Assembly (NCBI GenBank): GCA_012861695.1
Contig: JAAOOA010000002.1
Span: 24,992,398-25,056,397, forward strand
Direction of reading: 5' to 3'
DNA: 64,000 nt
DNA from: Trematomus loennbergii
Taxonomy: Eukaryota; Chordata; Actinopteri; Perciformes; Nototheniidae
In this document: positions 28,138-41,500 of the stretch, piece by piece
How positions within the stretch are numbered: position 1 is the first letter of the stretch
Layout of the letters: every line of letters starts with the position of its first letter
Translations under genes and position numbers: made by a program
Notes under the pieces: model-generated
Seen by the model: only the letters and a program-made list of their open reading frames with translations
Database searches by the model: none
Told to the model about the DNA's origin: nothing

Positions 28138-29770
28138 CTATTTGTAAGTATGTATTAAGTATCTGCAGGACCTTGAGTTACACATTTTGAAGTGTTCTTT
28201 TCCGTACTTTCCTTTTCTTCTGCACACTGGCTTGATCAAGCAGTATACATTTAAATATTGTACAGTACATTTTTTTTCAAAGCTTTTACTGCAGCTGGTG
28301 CCAAGACCCCCACCACAGCCCAAACAACCCCCCCCCCCCACCACTGCTCCTATGGCGATGCAAACTGGACCTCCAACAGAGGCTGCTGCAGCACCGATTG
28401 CAACGCCCACTTCAGCAGTTGTTACAATCATGCCAGTTTCAATGAATTTGTTTTTCTTCTCAGCCTTCTCTCTTGATTTTGTTTGATAGTCTTTATCAAT
28501 AGACTTGAACTCTTTCTGCAGCTGTTCGCCTTCAAAGATTAACCTCCGTTTTTCTTCTTCTCTGTGTTTCTGCTCGGCACTGGCCTTCCTAATCTTCTCT
28601 TCTTGTTCTCAGATCGCTCGCTCAGCCTCTTGGAACATTTCATTTGTGTAAAATGTTCCTCCATTATAACAGACCATACCTATTATCTTTGCAAGCAGCT
28701 GAGGGACCTGACAGTTTTCAGGAACTCTGTTATTTAAGACATGATGCCGACCGTTGCATTTCGCAATCAAGTGGCTAAGCGGTTTACTTTTTCTGAAAAA
28801 GTCTTCAAACCTTGTGAGTCCCAGGAGGTCACCATGAGTGAACAGGACCAGGGTGGGAGTAATCTGCAGCTTTGTCACCGAACACCTGCTGCAGGAGTTC
28901 GACAGTTTTCTGTTCTTCCTCTGTGAATCTGCCCAACTTGACCACAATCAGGAGCGCATGTGGACCAGGAGCAGAGAAAGAGATGCATTATTTCAGCTTT
29001 CTGACCACCTCTTCTTCTCTGTACTTTGTATCATAAATTCCTGGTGTGTCAATGATCGCAACCCTGCGTCCATCCACCGTTCCTTTGGCCTTTTCAAACT
29101 CCAACGTCACAGAACACGGAGAGAGAACTGATGTAAAAGCCTTTCGATTTAGGATGGTGTTTCCCGATGCACTCTTCCCATTTCCTGTCTTTCCAATAAG
29201 CACCATTCATATTTCTTCATTTGGGTCAAGACCTACAAAACAATGTGAGAATCCCTTTTAGTGGTGGCTATGGCAGTGATTTCTTCAATATATTTTCTAT
29301 TTTAGGATCTTTATCACTAGAACTATAAATATATCAACATCTACAAATGATATATCTGTTGATAAGCTGATGATCTATAGAAATTCTTCAAAAAGCAGTA
29401 ACCTGCATACTTTTTTTTTTTTTTCAGACAGATCTTTGAGTTGTATTTTCTTTTCAACAATTCAATGGTATTTAAAGGCTGAAATAAGAAAAGATCAAAC
29501 AAACACTTAAAATATAAGTATTGAACAAAATAATACATGGCCTTAAGGGGCACTTACCTGTATTTTGATTCCTTGCCGTCTGTCTGCCTCTGACTTCTGT
29601 CTGTCTCTGAACACTGAGGGCCATGGTTTTACAGATGTGGAGTCCACACACTCGAACATGGAAACCACTTCTATCTTCTCAGGCAGGCTCATGAGATCTG
29701 ATCCTCTTCGGAGTAACATAAAGTACGTGTGTTTACCTCTTTGTTCTTCTGTTGGCAGCATTCCATCTCC
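28138..29770 (-). pseudogene. GIMAP-family GTPase pseudogene
   Basis: On the minus strand a probable first exon (about 29,770-29,563, donor CAG/gtaag) splices to 29,232 (acceptor ttttgtag). The main exon encodes an AIG1-type GTPase: G1 P-loop GKTGNGKSASG, G3 [23 protein letters not shown]4 region LFTHGD, and G5-like KCNGRHHVLNN. A charged coiled stretch and a glycine/alanine-rich hydrophobic tail follow, as in fish GIMAPs. The copy is broken: TGA at 29,207-29,209 just before the P-loop, TAA at 28,985-28,987 where [13 protein letters not shown] would be expected, a frameshift near 28,845-28,860 between GDKAADYS and TLVLFTHGD, and TGA near 28,612 where CGA would be expected. GIMAPs are membrane-associated GTPases linked to lymphocyte survival and immunity. 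An assembly error could explain one lesion but hardly all four. Confidence 0.85.
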
Positions 29771-29779
29771 CTTGTGTAA

Positions 29780-30845
29780 ATGTCAACACTCGAGTATGAC
29801 ACACATTCTATAAACCGAAAGTAATAATATGCAAATGTTTCCAGGAAATAAATGTAGGACAATTGCAAGGAGGCGTGTATTACCCATAAGAGGGTGATTA
29901 ACATGATTTTTTTCTGGGAACTTATTGAGAAGAAAAAATTGAAATATTTTTAAATGATTTTAAATAAAAGGTTACATAGAGAAACAGCAAAAAGTGAGTA
30001 TTGGAGAAGCCCTCATATGAAGTTATTCTCTACTATTCTCTTTCTTCTGGGTAACATTAATGTGTGCAACACATTTCAAATCAATCCATCAAATAATTGT
30101 TGATAATTCAGTCTGATGATGAGACCCATTTTATTATGTCACTTTTTTGGTTGTGGGGTGTCAATTAGTCACACATGGATACCCGCATTTTGTTTTCTTT
30201 ACAACAAGAACCAGTGTGATTGCAGACTTATAGTATTTACATTTTTATTCTGTCCTATAGAAAGAAAAAAAAATGTCAATGAGCTATTGAATGTTTATCG
30301 CTGTTGTGTAACTCCTAGATACAGGAATGTGGCTGCTTGTGTTCAAAAATAGATGTTACGCCTGTGTGTGGAAAATCCCTCAGTGACACATAAGAAAACA
30401 AAGTCAATCAAACAAAACCTGCAAATCATGCAGGGACCATAAATGACGAAGCAACACAATATACTGGTAATATAAAACTAAGCAAAGCTTTCTTATTATG
30501 GAGAATGGCCCTTGACAGTGTTTTTTTTTATGAAACTTTAATATTTAATTTATTAACATGTAATCAGTACTTTTTTTGTTGTAGTTAGAAGTGGAGCTGG
30601 GTCTATAATGGATTGCAGTAAGATGTCTCCCTCTGAAATGTGCTGTTTAAGCAAAAACTAGCACACAAAAAAGAATATAAAGTACAAGTACATAACAATT
30701 GCGTACAAGTAGCCTACAATTAATAACATTTGCTGAATTACAATAACACTGTGAAAAGTAAAGTTTCACAACAATGTAAGGATGTTTGATAAAACATACA
30801 TGAATAAAAACACAACTAGTAGTAGAAATATAAGAAATTATAAGG
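29780..30845. other. Noncoding spacer
   Basis: AT-rich spacer between the GIMAP pseudogene and the repeat upstream of yif1b. No domain, splice structure or RNA gene recognised. Confidence 0.5.
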
Positions 30846-31128
30846 CAGAGGTGGGAAGTAACTAAGTACATTTACTCAAATACTGTAGTTAAGTCCAATT
30901 TGAGATAGGCCTACTTATACTTTACTTGAGTATTTCCACTTGATCCTACTTTGTACTTCTACCCCACTACAATTCAGAGGCAAATCGTGCACATTTATTT
31001 TGTACCTTTAGATTTGGAATAATGATGTGAAATAAAAACAACACTTAAAAATGACTAAAGTCGCACCTGCAGTAAAATGCACTGCAGTATACAAAAGTAA
31101 CAAGATCTGAGTACTGTTTCCACCTCTG
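30846..31128. mobile_element. Dispersed fish DNA-transposon-like repeat, copy 1
   Basis: The element starts CAGAGGTGGGAAGTAACTAA and ends TTTCCACCTCTG, giving inverted termini of about 12 bases. The inner sequence (TACTTTACTTGAGTATTT, CTACTTTGTACTTCTACCCC) recurs in copy 2 at 31,744. No matching target duplication is visible. The family is common in teleost genomes; a hAT-like origin is inference. Confidence 0.75.
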
Positions 31129-31372
31129 GATGTTTTAAATAAATAAAAAAAGTTAGGAATTATTTATTTATCCTGTGACGCTGGGAAACAGTAGGTGGCG
31201 GTATTAACCTTTCATGTTGGTTTGAGGTGTGTAATTTAAACTAAAGAAGAAGAAGCAGAAACAGTTTCCGTGTCAGATGTTCTTCTTCGCCCCGTAGCTT
31301 GCTAACTAGTAGCATCTGCATCGTAGTGGAGTCTGTGAACCTGCATCTATTGCTGCAATCCTAACGGTCCAA
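31129..31372 (+). promoter_or_regulatory. yif1b: Probable promoter and 5' UTR of yif1b
   Basis: A mixed-composition stretch lies between a transposon-like repeat and the yif1b start codon. It contains the 5' untranslated leader (from somewhere near 31,240-31,320). No TATA box is placed with confidence; housekeeping-type promoter inferred. Confidence 0.4.
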
Positions 31373-34300
31373 ATGGATTATACTGCAACTCAAAGTGGGT
31401 TCAGACAGCGTAAGTTACGTACGTGATTTTGTCAATCAACTCAGCTTTTAATATTAGCTAACGCCTGCATTGCACATTCTGTACTTGCTAGCTCTCTGCA
31501 GTGTAAACGGAACTGAGTGGAGGTGTTGCTGGTTCCAGCCGGTTGAGGCTAACAACTAGCTATATATAACAACTTGTAAAAACAGAGACTCAAAAACAGT
31601 CCTCTGTTAAAGTCCACCAGTCTAACGTTAGCCAATCTGAGATATATTATCTGTTTAATAAATGGTGAGTTAACGTAGTAGCTGTTAGCTTGTCCACAAA
31701 CTATTAATAAACACTGTATACATTTATAATGGTTACTGGTTAGCAGAGGTGGAAAGTAAGTACATTTACTCAAGTACGATACTGAAGTACAATTTTGAGA
31801 GACTTGTACTTTACTTGAGTATTTACATTTGATGCTACTTTGTACTTCTACCCCTCTACAATTTAGAGGTATATTGTGTACTAAAAGTACTCCACTACAT
31901 GTATTTAATACCTTTAGTAGCTTTGCCGATTTGGATTAATAATGTGAAATATAATCAACACTAAAACAAGACTTTAGTCTCATCTGGAGTAAATTCACAA
32001 GCTATTTAAAGCTAATACAAAGTATTTAAAGCTATCTGCACCTTTAGTAACTTGATAAACATATTGATGCATCAATACTTATAAAAACATATAATATATA
32101 TTATTCTGAAATGGACTCATTTTCACAATACGTACTTTTACATTTGGTACACTACTGATTTGTGGTGGGGGGGGAAAAGCATTGATAAATTGATAGACTC
32201 AAATAAAGTATACAAGTCCCTCAAAATGGTTGTTGTTATTGTTGGTACAGTATTTGAGTAAATTGACTCAGTGACGTTTCGCCACTGCCTATCATTCTGT
32301 AGGTTTTATATCTATCCGTCATACATACATTGCTATTAGGATTATCTGGAAAGGGAGGTTCAAACTGAAACTGTAAGTGGCTTCTAAAGTGTGATGTAAT
32401 CTGGCCTAGTGATACATGTGTGATAAGGTTATTATTACTCCCGAGGGAATGGATATAAAGAGCTCTTTCTTCTGCACAGGGCCTTCACTGGCCTTTGGTG
32501 CACAGTCATTCAAATAAGTGATCCTTAAACTCTGATCTTGATTTGTATTTTGATTAAACATGATGCTGAAGCAGTGGTGCATTAAATATGCTGATGTTTA
32601 CCACTATGTAAGCAATACCTTAACTGTTTTGGTGTGTAGTAGTTAACCAACGGAGGTCCATGTATATTTCAAAGTTCTTAATGTCTTTATATGCTGTCAG
32701 ACTGAATAAGAATACAAAAAAAGGAAATAATTATGTTTGAAAAAAGAAAGTTTGAAAGTTTTGCATGTTAAAAATAATCTATCAGCATGTCCACAGGAAG
32801 GGCAGACGGAATAACTGGTCTTGGATGTCACTGCATTTGAAGATCAGATTTATATGAAGGACATAAAAAGTGATGCATGCTGGTTTCTAAGAAGTTATCG
32901 AGGCTGCCTTGGCTTTGCTTGCTTTGCTTACTTTTCTACCAAATATTTGCATCCCCTTCTATTTTGATTTGAGAGGTCCAAATCTACTCCTTTTGTTTGA
33001 AATATCTCTTACCGGTCTGTTTCTCCATACAGAGCCTAATATGCATATGGACAACAGCTCAATGGATGGTACAGATGGCAGCCAGCTGTTTGAGGATACG
33101 AGTGGAGTTGCAGCGGGACCACAGGCAGGATACAGGTGGGACACAGTCTGAAGTTAGGCTGGATATTAAACTGTTTTAGGATATACTGTCCATTTGTGTT
33201 TTGAATTAACGTGTCCGATACAAAATCAGGCTACTGTGATAACGTCACGCCAACTAATTTACTATCTTTTAATTCAGCTTTGCAGTTGTTTTTGTATCGT
33301 CACTCCTCCCAATAAAGTTGACTATATGTTTGTGTTTTATTAGCCCTATGACACATTATGTTCCTATACTTAATACATGTTCTTGTGTCCTGTTGGCAGT
33401 AACCAGCAGGCTGGGCTTCAAGCAGCAGGATTCTCCGGCCAGTCCCTCCTGTCAGACCCAATGTCTAACCTGGCGATGGCTTATGGCAGCTCACTGGCCT
33501 CCCAGGGGAGGGAAATGGTGGACAAGAATGTAAGACTGAGTCATTAATGTTTCATAGCATTGCTTATGACAAAGGGGATCTTCAAAATGGTATCAAACGC
33601 CTGGCGATATATAAAGTCAAGGCAAAAGCTGTCTGAATAATGCACGTGTGTATGTCTCTATGTTTCAGCTGGACCGGTTCATTCCAATTTCTAAGCTGAA
33701 ATATTACTTTGCCGTGGATACTGTGTACGTGGGGAAGAAGCTGGGCCTTCTTGTTTTCCCTTACATGCATGAGGTAAGTCCTGCTACAAATAAATGTTAT
33801 GCCTGCGCCGGTGGACGTAATCGTTTCTATGTGAAAATGTGCAGATTTGTTTCCTTTGAGCTTATAAGGGCTTTCCTTAAATGCTCCATGTTGAGAGAAA
33901 ACACTTATTTTCTAGTTCTGCCCGTAGTTTAAATTCCTTGAAAAGGTAATACAGTTACAGGAATCTATTCTACCATACTACATGCTTTATCCTACAATGA
34001 ATTCAGTAACAATTTAGCATGTTTTAAGTGTGTGATCCTGTGTGTTGTAGAACTGGGAGGTGAGCTACCAGCAGGACACTCCTGTGGCTCCGCGCTTCGA
34101 TGTGAACGCTCCTGATCTCTACATTCCCGCCATGGCCTTCATCACATACGTCCTGGTGGCCGGACTGGCCCTCGGCACACAGAACAAGTACATACAACCC
34201 TGGTCCTCCTATCTGGTTGGAAAAGAGATATTAGTCTAACAATGTATCTAAGCATTGAGTATTGGCGGTTAGGTTTCTATGCCTTCCTAATTGTATGGCT

Positions 34301-35670
34301 AGCTTTACTTTCTTATGCACACCAACAGTGCAAAAGGCATTTAAAAAAAAAAAACTGCCTTCTGTCGGCTAAAGATAGCAATACCTTCAAAGAACTCACA
34401 ATATCATGAGTTAAAAACAGGATTTCAACTTCAGGGTTTTTGCAAAATATCAACATGTGGATGAAAATGGTTTTATATACTTATGCTCAAAGCCTTTTAT
34501 AGCCACTTCAGCTTGCTAATAGATAATGATGTAATGAGTTCACAGTATGTACATGTATAGAGACTGTACTTTCTGTGCACCTTCAGGTTTTCCCCGGAGC
34601 TGCTGGGAGTTCAGGCCAGCTCGGCGTTGGTGTGGCTGATCATGGAAGTCCTGGCAGTCCTGCTGTCTCTCTACCTGGTGACCGTCAACACTGACCTCAC
34701 CACCATTGACCTGCTGGCCTTTTCTGGATATAAATATGTTGGGTGTGTACACCATCTTTCTATGTTTTTTCTTCTTCTCTCTTCACTTGTATTTCTTCAT
34801 TTTGCTCATTTTTTTTATTGGCTTATTTTCACTAGAACAATGCTTCGAACACAACATCTCTTAAATGTTCTTAGTTTAACACTAATGATCTGTGTATTGT
34901 ATGCCTAACCTGTGACTGTGTGTCTCCCCTCTGTTTCCTCAGGATGATCGTAGGCGTTGTGTCAGGCCTGTTGTTCGGTCGGCCAGCGTACTATCTCTCT
35001 CTGCTGTGGTGCTGCGCTGCCATCTTTGTCTTCATGGTAAGGAGCAATATCTATTAACATCAGAGGCTTGAAATAATTTGTTTTAATAGACAGATTTCCT
35101 GTTTACAAATAATTGAGGACAGGTGTCTGCTGCACAGGAGAGTTATATTAGATGCCTGTCACTGCATAAAACTAAATATTCTGGAAAAAATGTCATTCTT
35201 GCACGCTTGACACCCTCCAAAGCTTTCTACCATTCTTTCTGCTCCCTGTTAAGCTCACATCTACATTTTAATGCAAAAATAATCCCCCCTGTACCTTCAC
35301 ATGGCTAACATACATAGAACTAGCCATCAAAAGATATATTTATATATTTATTACGTTTGTTATTGAGGTCCTTGCTATGCCGGACTGCATGATATTGGGA
35401 GTCTTTTTGTCCTATCTATTTGCAGTATTACTATTTGGAGAGGTCAGCTCACTTATATGCATGTTGTTTTTGAATGGTTGATATAAAGATTGTCTCCAAC
35501 GTGTCCCTCCTCAGATCCGAACCCTACGTCTGAAGCTGTTATCGGAGGCGGCGGCGGAAGGGAGGCAGGTGAGAGGATCCAGAAACCAGCTGAGGATGTA
35601 CCTCACCATGTCTATAGCAGGAGCTCAGCCCCTCTTCATGTTCTGGCTCACCTACCACCTGATCAGATAA
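31373..35670 (+). CDS. yif1b: YIF1B, Yip1-interacting ER-Golgi membrane protein
   Basis: Eight coding exons: 31,373-31,409; 33,033-33,135; 33,400-33,529; 33,669-33,773; 34,051-34,187; 34,587-34,742; 34,943-35,036; 35,515-35,670. All junctions have GT/AG sites and compatible phases, and the product is 305 residues. Family signatures are [76 protein letters not shown] and [19 protein letters not shown]. Several of these match human YIF1B ([29 protein letters not shown]) better than YIF1A. The N-terminus is cytosolic; five hydrophobic segments follow from about residue 148, and the protein ends in HLIR-type sequence. YIF1 proteins pair with YIPF proteins in ER-to-Golgi transport; YIF1B is also reported in targeting of the 5-HT1A receptor to dendrites. 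The gene appears intact. Confidence 0.97.
31744..32289. mobile_element. Dispersed fish DNA-transposon-like repeat, copy 2 (yif1b intron 1)
   Basis: This starts CAGAGGTGGAAAGTAAGTAC and shares the ACTTTACTTGAGTATTTACA and TACTTCTACCCCTCTACAA blocks with copy 1. It is longer, and its right end (near GCCACTGCCT, 32,289) is more degenerate. It lies wholly inside the first yif1b intron. Confidence 0.7.
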
Positions 35671-36745
35671 AACCCACACACTCATTTGTAATAGATGGAC
35701 TTTGCTGTCTAAACTCCATATCACCGCCCGTAGAATCACACACATCAGAGGAGCTGGACTTGGATGTAACCCACAACGGCCCACAGTTTTTGGATAATAA
35801 GACCCACTCCATGTATGCATGGAGCTGAACAACACATGCTAAAAGACGATTAAGAGAAGATGTGAGGCGTTACCGTCTCTCCTCTCACAGCACAGTCCCG
35901 TGTCATTCGAAAATTGTTGCCTTTTTTTGTCCTTTTATATGTCATGTCTTCAAAATTGTGTAGCAAAAGTGGCTTTATGTTGCGTTTTTCTATGTAATTA
36001 TATGTTTGTTTAGGTTTATTTAAGTATGTATGTATGTGAATAGCAAAAGTATTATCGCGGCGGATGCTGCTCTGCTCTGATATCTCATGTAATTTTTCTG
36101 AGCCGACTCTAAAGAAAGCACATGAACCTCACACAAACCGTCCATGGAATGACAAGAAGATTCAGGTTTAAAGGTGATTTAAAATAACCTTTTCACTGCG
36201 CCTAATGTTTATATTGCGGCTGAGAGAAAAACCTTTCATCATCTGGAACCGAGGGTTATCTAACTGGTGTCACTGGGTGCCGTAGCACCTCTGTTTTAAT
36301 CTTTTTGTATGTGCTTTGATACATGTATGATCTTTGCTGCCTGACAACTGATAGAAATATCAACTCTGCGTAAGCCACGACTTTAAGGTGCAATGTTGAG
36401 TTGACTTTGATATCCTTTTTAAAAACGAAGTAATTATTTACTGCTTTTCATATTGAAAGTCTGGTGTTATAAAGAAAAGGGAAGAGATGAGATGGTCTGT
36501 CCTGTGAAAATGTGTTGTCTCTTTGAGATACTTGAAATACTTTCATGTGCTTTAATGTAAATCATCTTATGTCACTGTCAGCTTTTTTATGTTGCCAATG
36601 TTTACTCAAACCAAGGTAGGATTTATAAGCATTAAAATTAATTCAGGAAACTATTAACAATTCAGGATCTTTGCAATTCAGATGACATTGATGATGAAAC
36701 GGTTTTGTCAATAGACTGAGGTGCCAATAAAACATTTTTCCAAAT
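35671..36745 (+). other. yif1b: 3' UTR of yif1b with polyadenylation signal
   Basis: About 1 kb of noncoding sequence follows the TAA and reaches an AATAAA at 36,726-36,731 (GCCAATAAAACA), the best candidate for the transcript end. Confidence 0.6.
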
Positions 36746-37330
36746 ATTTTGACAATGTGTTAATTCAAACAGGATACCTGAAATTGTAGCATCTCGTTAT
36801 AAATGACTCATTCTATATACATATAGCTGGCAATATACTTTCTTTGTTTTAGGATTAATCATAAATGGATCCCATCCTCGACTGTTTAATAGGCTGAAAG
36901 CATACGACCTATCAAATCAAGCCATTGAAATTATATGACGATTGGACAGATTAATAAAGTCAAACTGATGGAGCTGCTGAGTTGTGTGTTTATGTGCTCG
37001 AAATGTGCTTTACTTGTTTTTCTCATATTAAATTGTTTTTGTTTTTAATCCCTATTACAGCTAAATTTGCATTACATGGAGAGGAAGTATGTACAAATCT
37101 TTGAGCAACCTGGACTAATATTTGATTTATTCTATCTCTATTGGCCTATTAGTTTTTAAGCTTAATGTTTGCACTTTTATTGTTAATTGTATATCAGGCC
37201 TGCTTTAAAAGTACTAAATCAAGAATAGTATTTTATAAAAGACAATTCCAATTGACTTGAGTCAGCTAGGAAATAACCAGACCCTGTTGGATATTAAAGA
37301 CTTCACAGCTGACCTATAGTACACGCAACT
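36746..37330. other. Noncoding spacer
   Basis: AT-rich sequence with no recognised gene, between the yif1b transcript end and a transposon-like repeat. Confidence 0.5.
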
Positions 37331-37942
37331 AGGGTTGCAAAGGGGCGGAACATTTCCGGAAAGTTTCCATGGGAAGTTAAGCTGGGGAATTTTGGAAATA
37401 TTCGATGCAAAATTAAACAAAAAACATGACATTTCAACAGATTTTTATTATTTTTTAAGTAGAACAGAACAAGTTTTAATTATTTTATTGAACAATTATT
37501 TGTTTCATTGAAGAACGATAACAGGAATCTTGAGTTAAATATTACACATCCCCCCCAACCCCACTCATTAAAAAATGAACAAAAATGCACCCCCATCCAA
37601 AAATCCCCACAAAGTCCCATTCAAAATGTTAAATGAAAAGATGTGGCTTCATTTGTCTTGTGCTTTGGGCTCAAAAGTGTGATCCAGTCTTCTCGAAATC
37701 ATCTGTGCATGTGATGGAGGAATGCACAGTGCCTGTAGGGGGTGTGGTCTCAATAGCCATATTCAAGTGTACTTGAATGGCATCTGTTTGTTTTAGTCAA
37801 GATTATGCTAAAATATACGTTCCCCAACTATATTTAAGTTCCCTATTAAGAGCCAACCTTCAATTTAGAAAATTCCCAGTTTACTCCCATAATTCCCATG
37901 GAAAGTTTCCATCTTTGAAAATTCCCGGAATTTTGCAACCCT
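37331..37942. mobile_element. Non-autonomous DNA transposon with AGGGTTGCAAA termini
   Basis: The left end AGGGTTGCAAA is mirrored by TTTGCAACCCT at the right end. Subterminal GAAAGTTTCCATGGGAA on the left recurs as TTCCCATGGAAAGTTTCC on the right. About 612 bases, no transposase. The target duplication is not clear (ACGCAACT versus GCAAGCAA), so the superfamily is left open; hAT is plausible. Confidence 0.75.
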
Positions 37943-38507
37943 GCAAGCAACACGTTAAAAATATATTGAATAAACTGCAAACCGATATTGAAGAGAAACA
38001 CATTTATTTAGTTTGTTAGGTTACAAAGTTACGAAAATAATACATTTCCTGATTAACAAAGATTTTGTTTTACTTTGGTCACACAAACATAAAATATTAA
38101 CTTACGTTTTAAACTTGTACAACATGAACGGAAGAAGTCCTTAATGTAAGAATGTCATCATAATGTTTCAAAGTATGGTGCTCAATCCAGAGTGGACCTC
38201 TGTAACAGTGACAGAAATGGCAGTAGCCTGATTTCTGGACACACAATTTGTGGAGAATGATTTTAAAATGTTGGCCCACTATACACTTTAAAGTGTTGTG
38301 TTATAGTTCCCAAAAAACATTATCAAATGATTTCTTAATATGTCAACATGTTTAAGTGCAATCAAAACAAATACAAATAAAATACATGCACAACTGTTTC
38401 TCAAACTACTGAATAATAGAATATGGACTGCTGATGAAGCTTACATTTGGCAGATTATTCCGAAAAAATAACAACTCTTTAAATGTAATAATGCGGACTT
38501 CATTACT
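37943..38507 (-). other. Probable 3' flank or UTR of the HERC-like gene
   Basis: Noncoding sequence downstream of the minus-strand HECT exon. A minus-strand AATAAA occurs at 38,008-38,003. No other gene visible. Confidence 0.35.
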
Positions 38508-41500
38508 TTATTCTGTAATGTCTGCTTTCTTACAGAAGCCTCTGTTGTGATTAATAGCCTGGAGGAGCCGCTTGTGCATGGTCCTCTCGGCCGGGTACCT
38601 CTGGTAGACGGGCAGTAACAGCAGACGGTGGCAGGTGAAGGATTCTGGCTTATGGATATCGGTGGAATCGGGCAACAGCGACTTTCATCTGAACGCTCTC
38701 CATACCCAGGAAGGGAACACGGTAGGAGCCGGTGACGAACACTGATAACAAATAAAGAATCTTAAATCAATTAAATACAACTTCATAGAACACCAAGGAA
38801 GCTAATACTGATAGGGACTCCACTTGAAACGTAATAAATGATGTCAATCATTTATGATACTTACGAAATAACTTTTTCTTCTCCTCCGCGGTCAGATTCT
38901 CAAACACCTCCCAGAAGGTCACGATGTTTGGATGCCTGTCATGGTAGTCTCCTTCATACACTGTATTCTGTTTGGAAATGACATATGGAAAGTTCATTTA
39001 CATCTCCCCTACAAGCACTTAACACACAAAACTGTAGGAACAAGCAAAGTAACTTAACAGATCTTAAAGGTCTCATGTTAAATACCTTTTTAGGTTTATT
39101 TAAAAACATTTGAGACTACTAGAATATGTTTAAATGCTGTAATGTTAAAAAAAAACATTATTCTTCTCATACTGCTTGCCTGAAAAGAGCTGTATTCAGC
39201 CTCTTCCTGAATCTGATGAACTCCTCAGACCCTCCCTCCCAAAAGCTCAGTCTATTTTCATTGGTCAGTGTTTCCCACTAGCTGTCGATTGTCGAATGGT
39301 ATCTCAAATCTGATTTGCTCTTTCTTAGACAGGATTTTAAATATGTGGATCAGCAGAACATTTGAATTCTTTATTGCTGAAACTTTCTGAGTATCTTTAC
39401 ACACAGGGGAGACATACAGTATATATGTATATGTCTGTGTAAAAGACATGAAAAAGTGCATATTGCATAATGTGACCTTTAACTGAAACAGTCTCTTACA
39501 ATTTGAAAATGTATGTTAAACAACTACATAACAAACTGGTCATCTTGTTCTCCATATTTTGTGATATATTCTTGTTTCAAATGATATATCCTCAGACATA
39601 AGATAAAACATTATTCTGAATATCTGAACTTCAGCAGACCTTCTTGAACACCTCCCAGTCGTAGTTCTCCTGGCCCACCATCACTGCCTGCAGCTCCTTG
39701 GGCTGGAAGAACACCACCACGTCGATGTCACACACCTTGAAGAAGCCTTTCTTGAACTCTTCAAACACTCCCTCCACTGATTTGTTGAAGGCATAGTTGA
39801 CGTAGGCGTCTACAAACTCTTTCTATTAAAACATTTCATAAAAGAATATACAAAAGATTAAACTGAGTGCTGACATTGTGCTAAAAATAAATCTTAAGAA
39901 ATTCTAAATGTTGCTTCTACATTACACTATACACAGTAGAGCAACTCAACACTAAATCTTTAATGAAAGTAATGTATTTTCACACTGAGATATAATGACA
40001 GGTTTAACTGTTTTAACTGCTAGATGGCAGCAAAGATTTGCAGTCGACGTAAGAATGGATCATTGTGTTTTTTTGACAGCATGCACTGCTGAATGGCAAG
40101 AAATCTGTGAGGTTGTCAAAGACACAGACTGACAGACACTAAATACATGTTTAAAGCTTGTGAGGCAGACTAAAGCTGTGCAGATCAGATCGTTAAATAC
40201 AGCAGTTAGTACCTGTTGGACCCTGTCACAAGTTTCCCAGTTTCTTTCGGATCAAGTTCAGCTGTCTCTCCGCCCCAGGGCACCTGGTCAAACAAACGAT
40301 TACAGCCAGAGTGGAATATGCAGAAACACATGTGGGGAACAGAGCAGAAGTATGTCTTTTGAACTGCGATTGAGTAAACTTACAGTGAAAGTAATGTCCA
40401 TTTGTTTGACCTCATCAGGAGGGCAGTCCAACAGGAACTGCCAAGACCTGCAAACAAGAATGTCATTAATACAAAAAGATCAATCTAAAACAACTATAAC
40501 CTGCAAACTACAAACATTTCAGAGAAAGAATATATGTGAGTCTTACTCTCCCATGACAGGGTCGAACTCCTTCATGTCGTCCAGTAAGGGTTTGACCTTG
40601 AGCAGCTTCTTGAAGAGAACCAGTGGGAAGCGCAAGTGGACAAGGTTGTGGTGGTAGAGAGCCAGGCCGCACAGAACGCCAAACAGGAAGTAAGTCTTCT
40701 CCTCTACTTTTGGCTGTTTGGTTTATGACAAAACACATGATTAAGATTTGGTAGGATTCAATAACGATGAAAAGGTCAAATAAATAAAAGTCAGACATCA
40801 GAAAAATCAGAGTTATACATTCACGTCTTTGTTTATAAGACTTTTATAGTAATCAGATCACTTTGTTAAATTCATGAGGAATTTGTTTAAAAAAAAGAAA
40901 ATAGTAAATGTATAGAGGGCTGGACAGTATATCAACAATATACCAATATATTTAAAAGTGTTCCAAATAACATCTTACATGTGGCTAAGACTTTAAACTA
41001 AAATTTAGCCCACCTAATAAAGAAATACCGATATATATATTCAACCTTAAAATACATAGATATTACTATTGGTCAATTTACCCAGCCCTAAGTAAATAAA
41101 ATGATTTAATTCATGCTTTTGTGTTTAATTATCGTGTCTTACCCTGACAGGGAACCAGGCCAGAGTGTTGCTCTCGTTGAACATGAACATTTCAGACTTG
41201 GGAGACATCAGCTCTTCAATCACTTGCAGGAAGAAATCTCTTTTGTAGACATCCATCACCTTCGTCCTGTCTTCATCAAATTGCACCTTCAAAGGATCAA
41301 ATAATGTTTTCATTATTAACAGTCCTTAAACTAAATCAGTATCAGCTCTGATGGTAAATAAAACTTCCTGTCATCCATTGTGGGCTTAGAACTAAGACAC
41401 TCCAAATGCATAATTACTATACCAACAACTCCCCTTACACAATCCACTAATTGCTGCTATTGATGGGCAAGTTTTATCGATTTAACTGTATATTTATTTT

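Noticed and set aside
35490..35835. Alternative frames over the last yif1b exon
   Set aside because: The yif1b frame ends at 35,668-35,670 with the family's conserved C-terminus; the others are shadows.
40160..40657. 165-codon plus-strand open frame
   Set aside because: It lies antisense over two HECT exons that have correct splice sites and clear homology on the minus strand.
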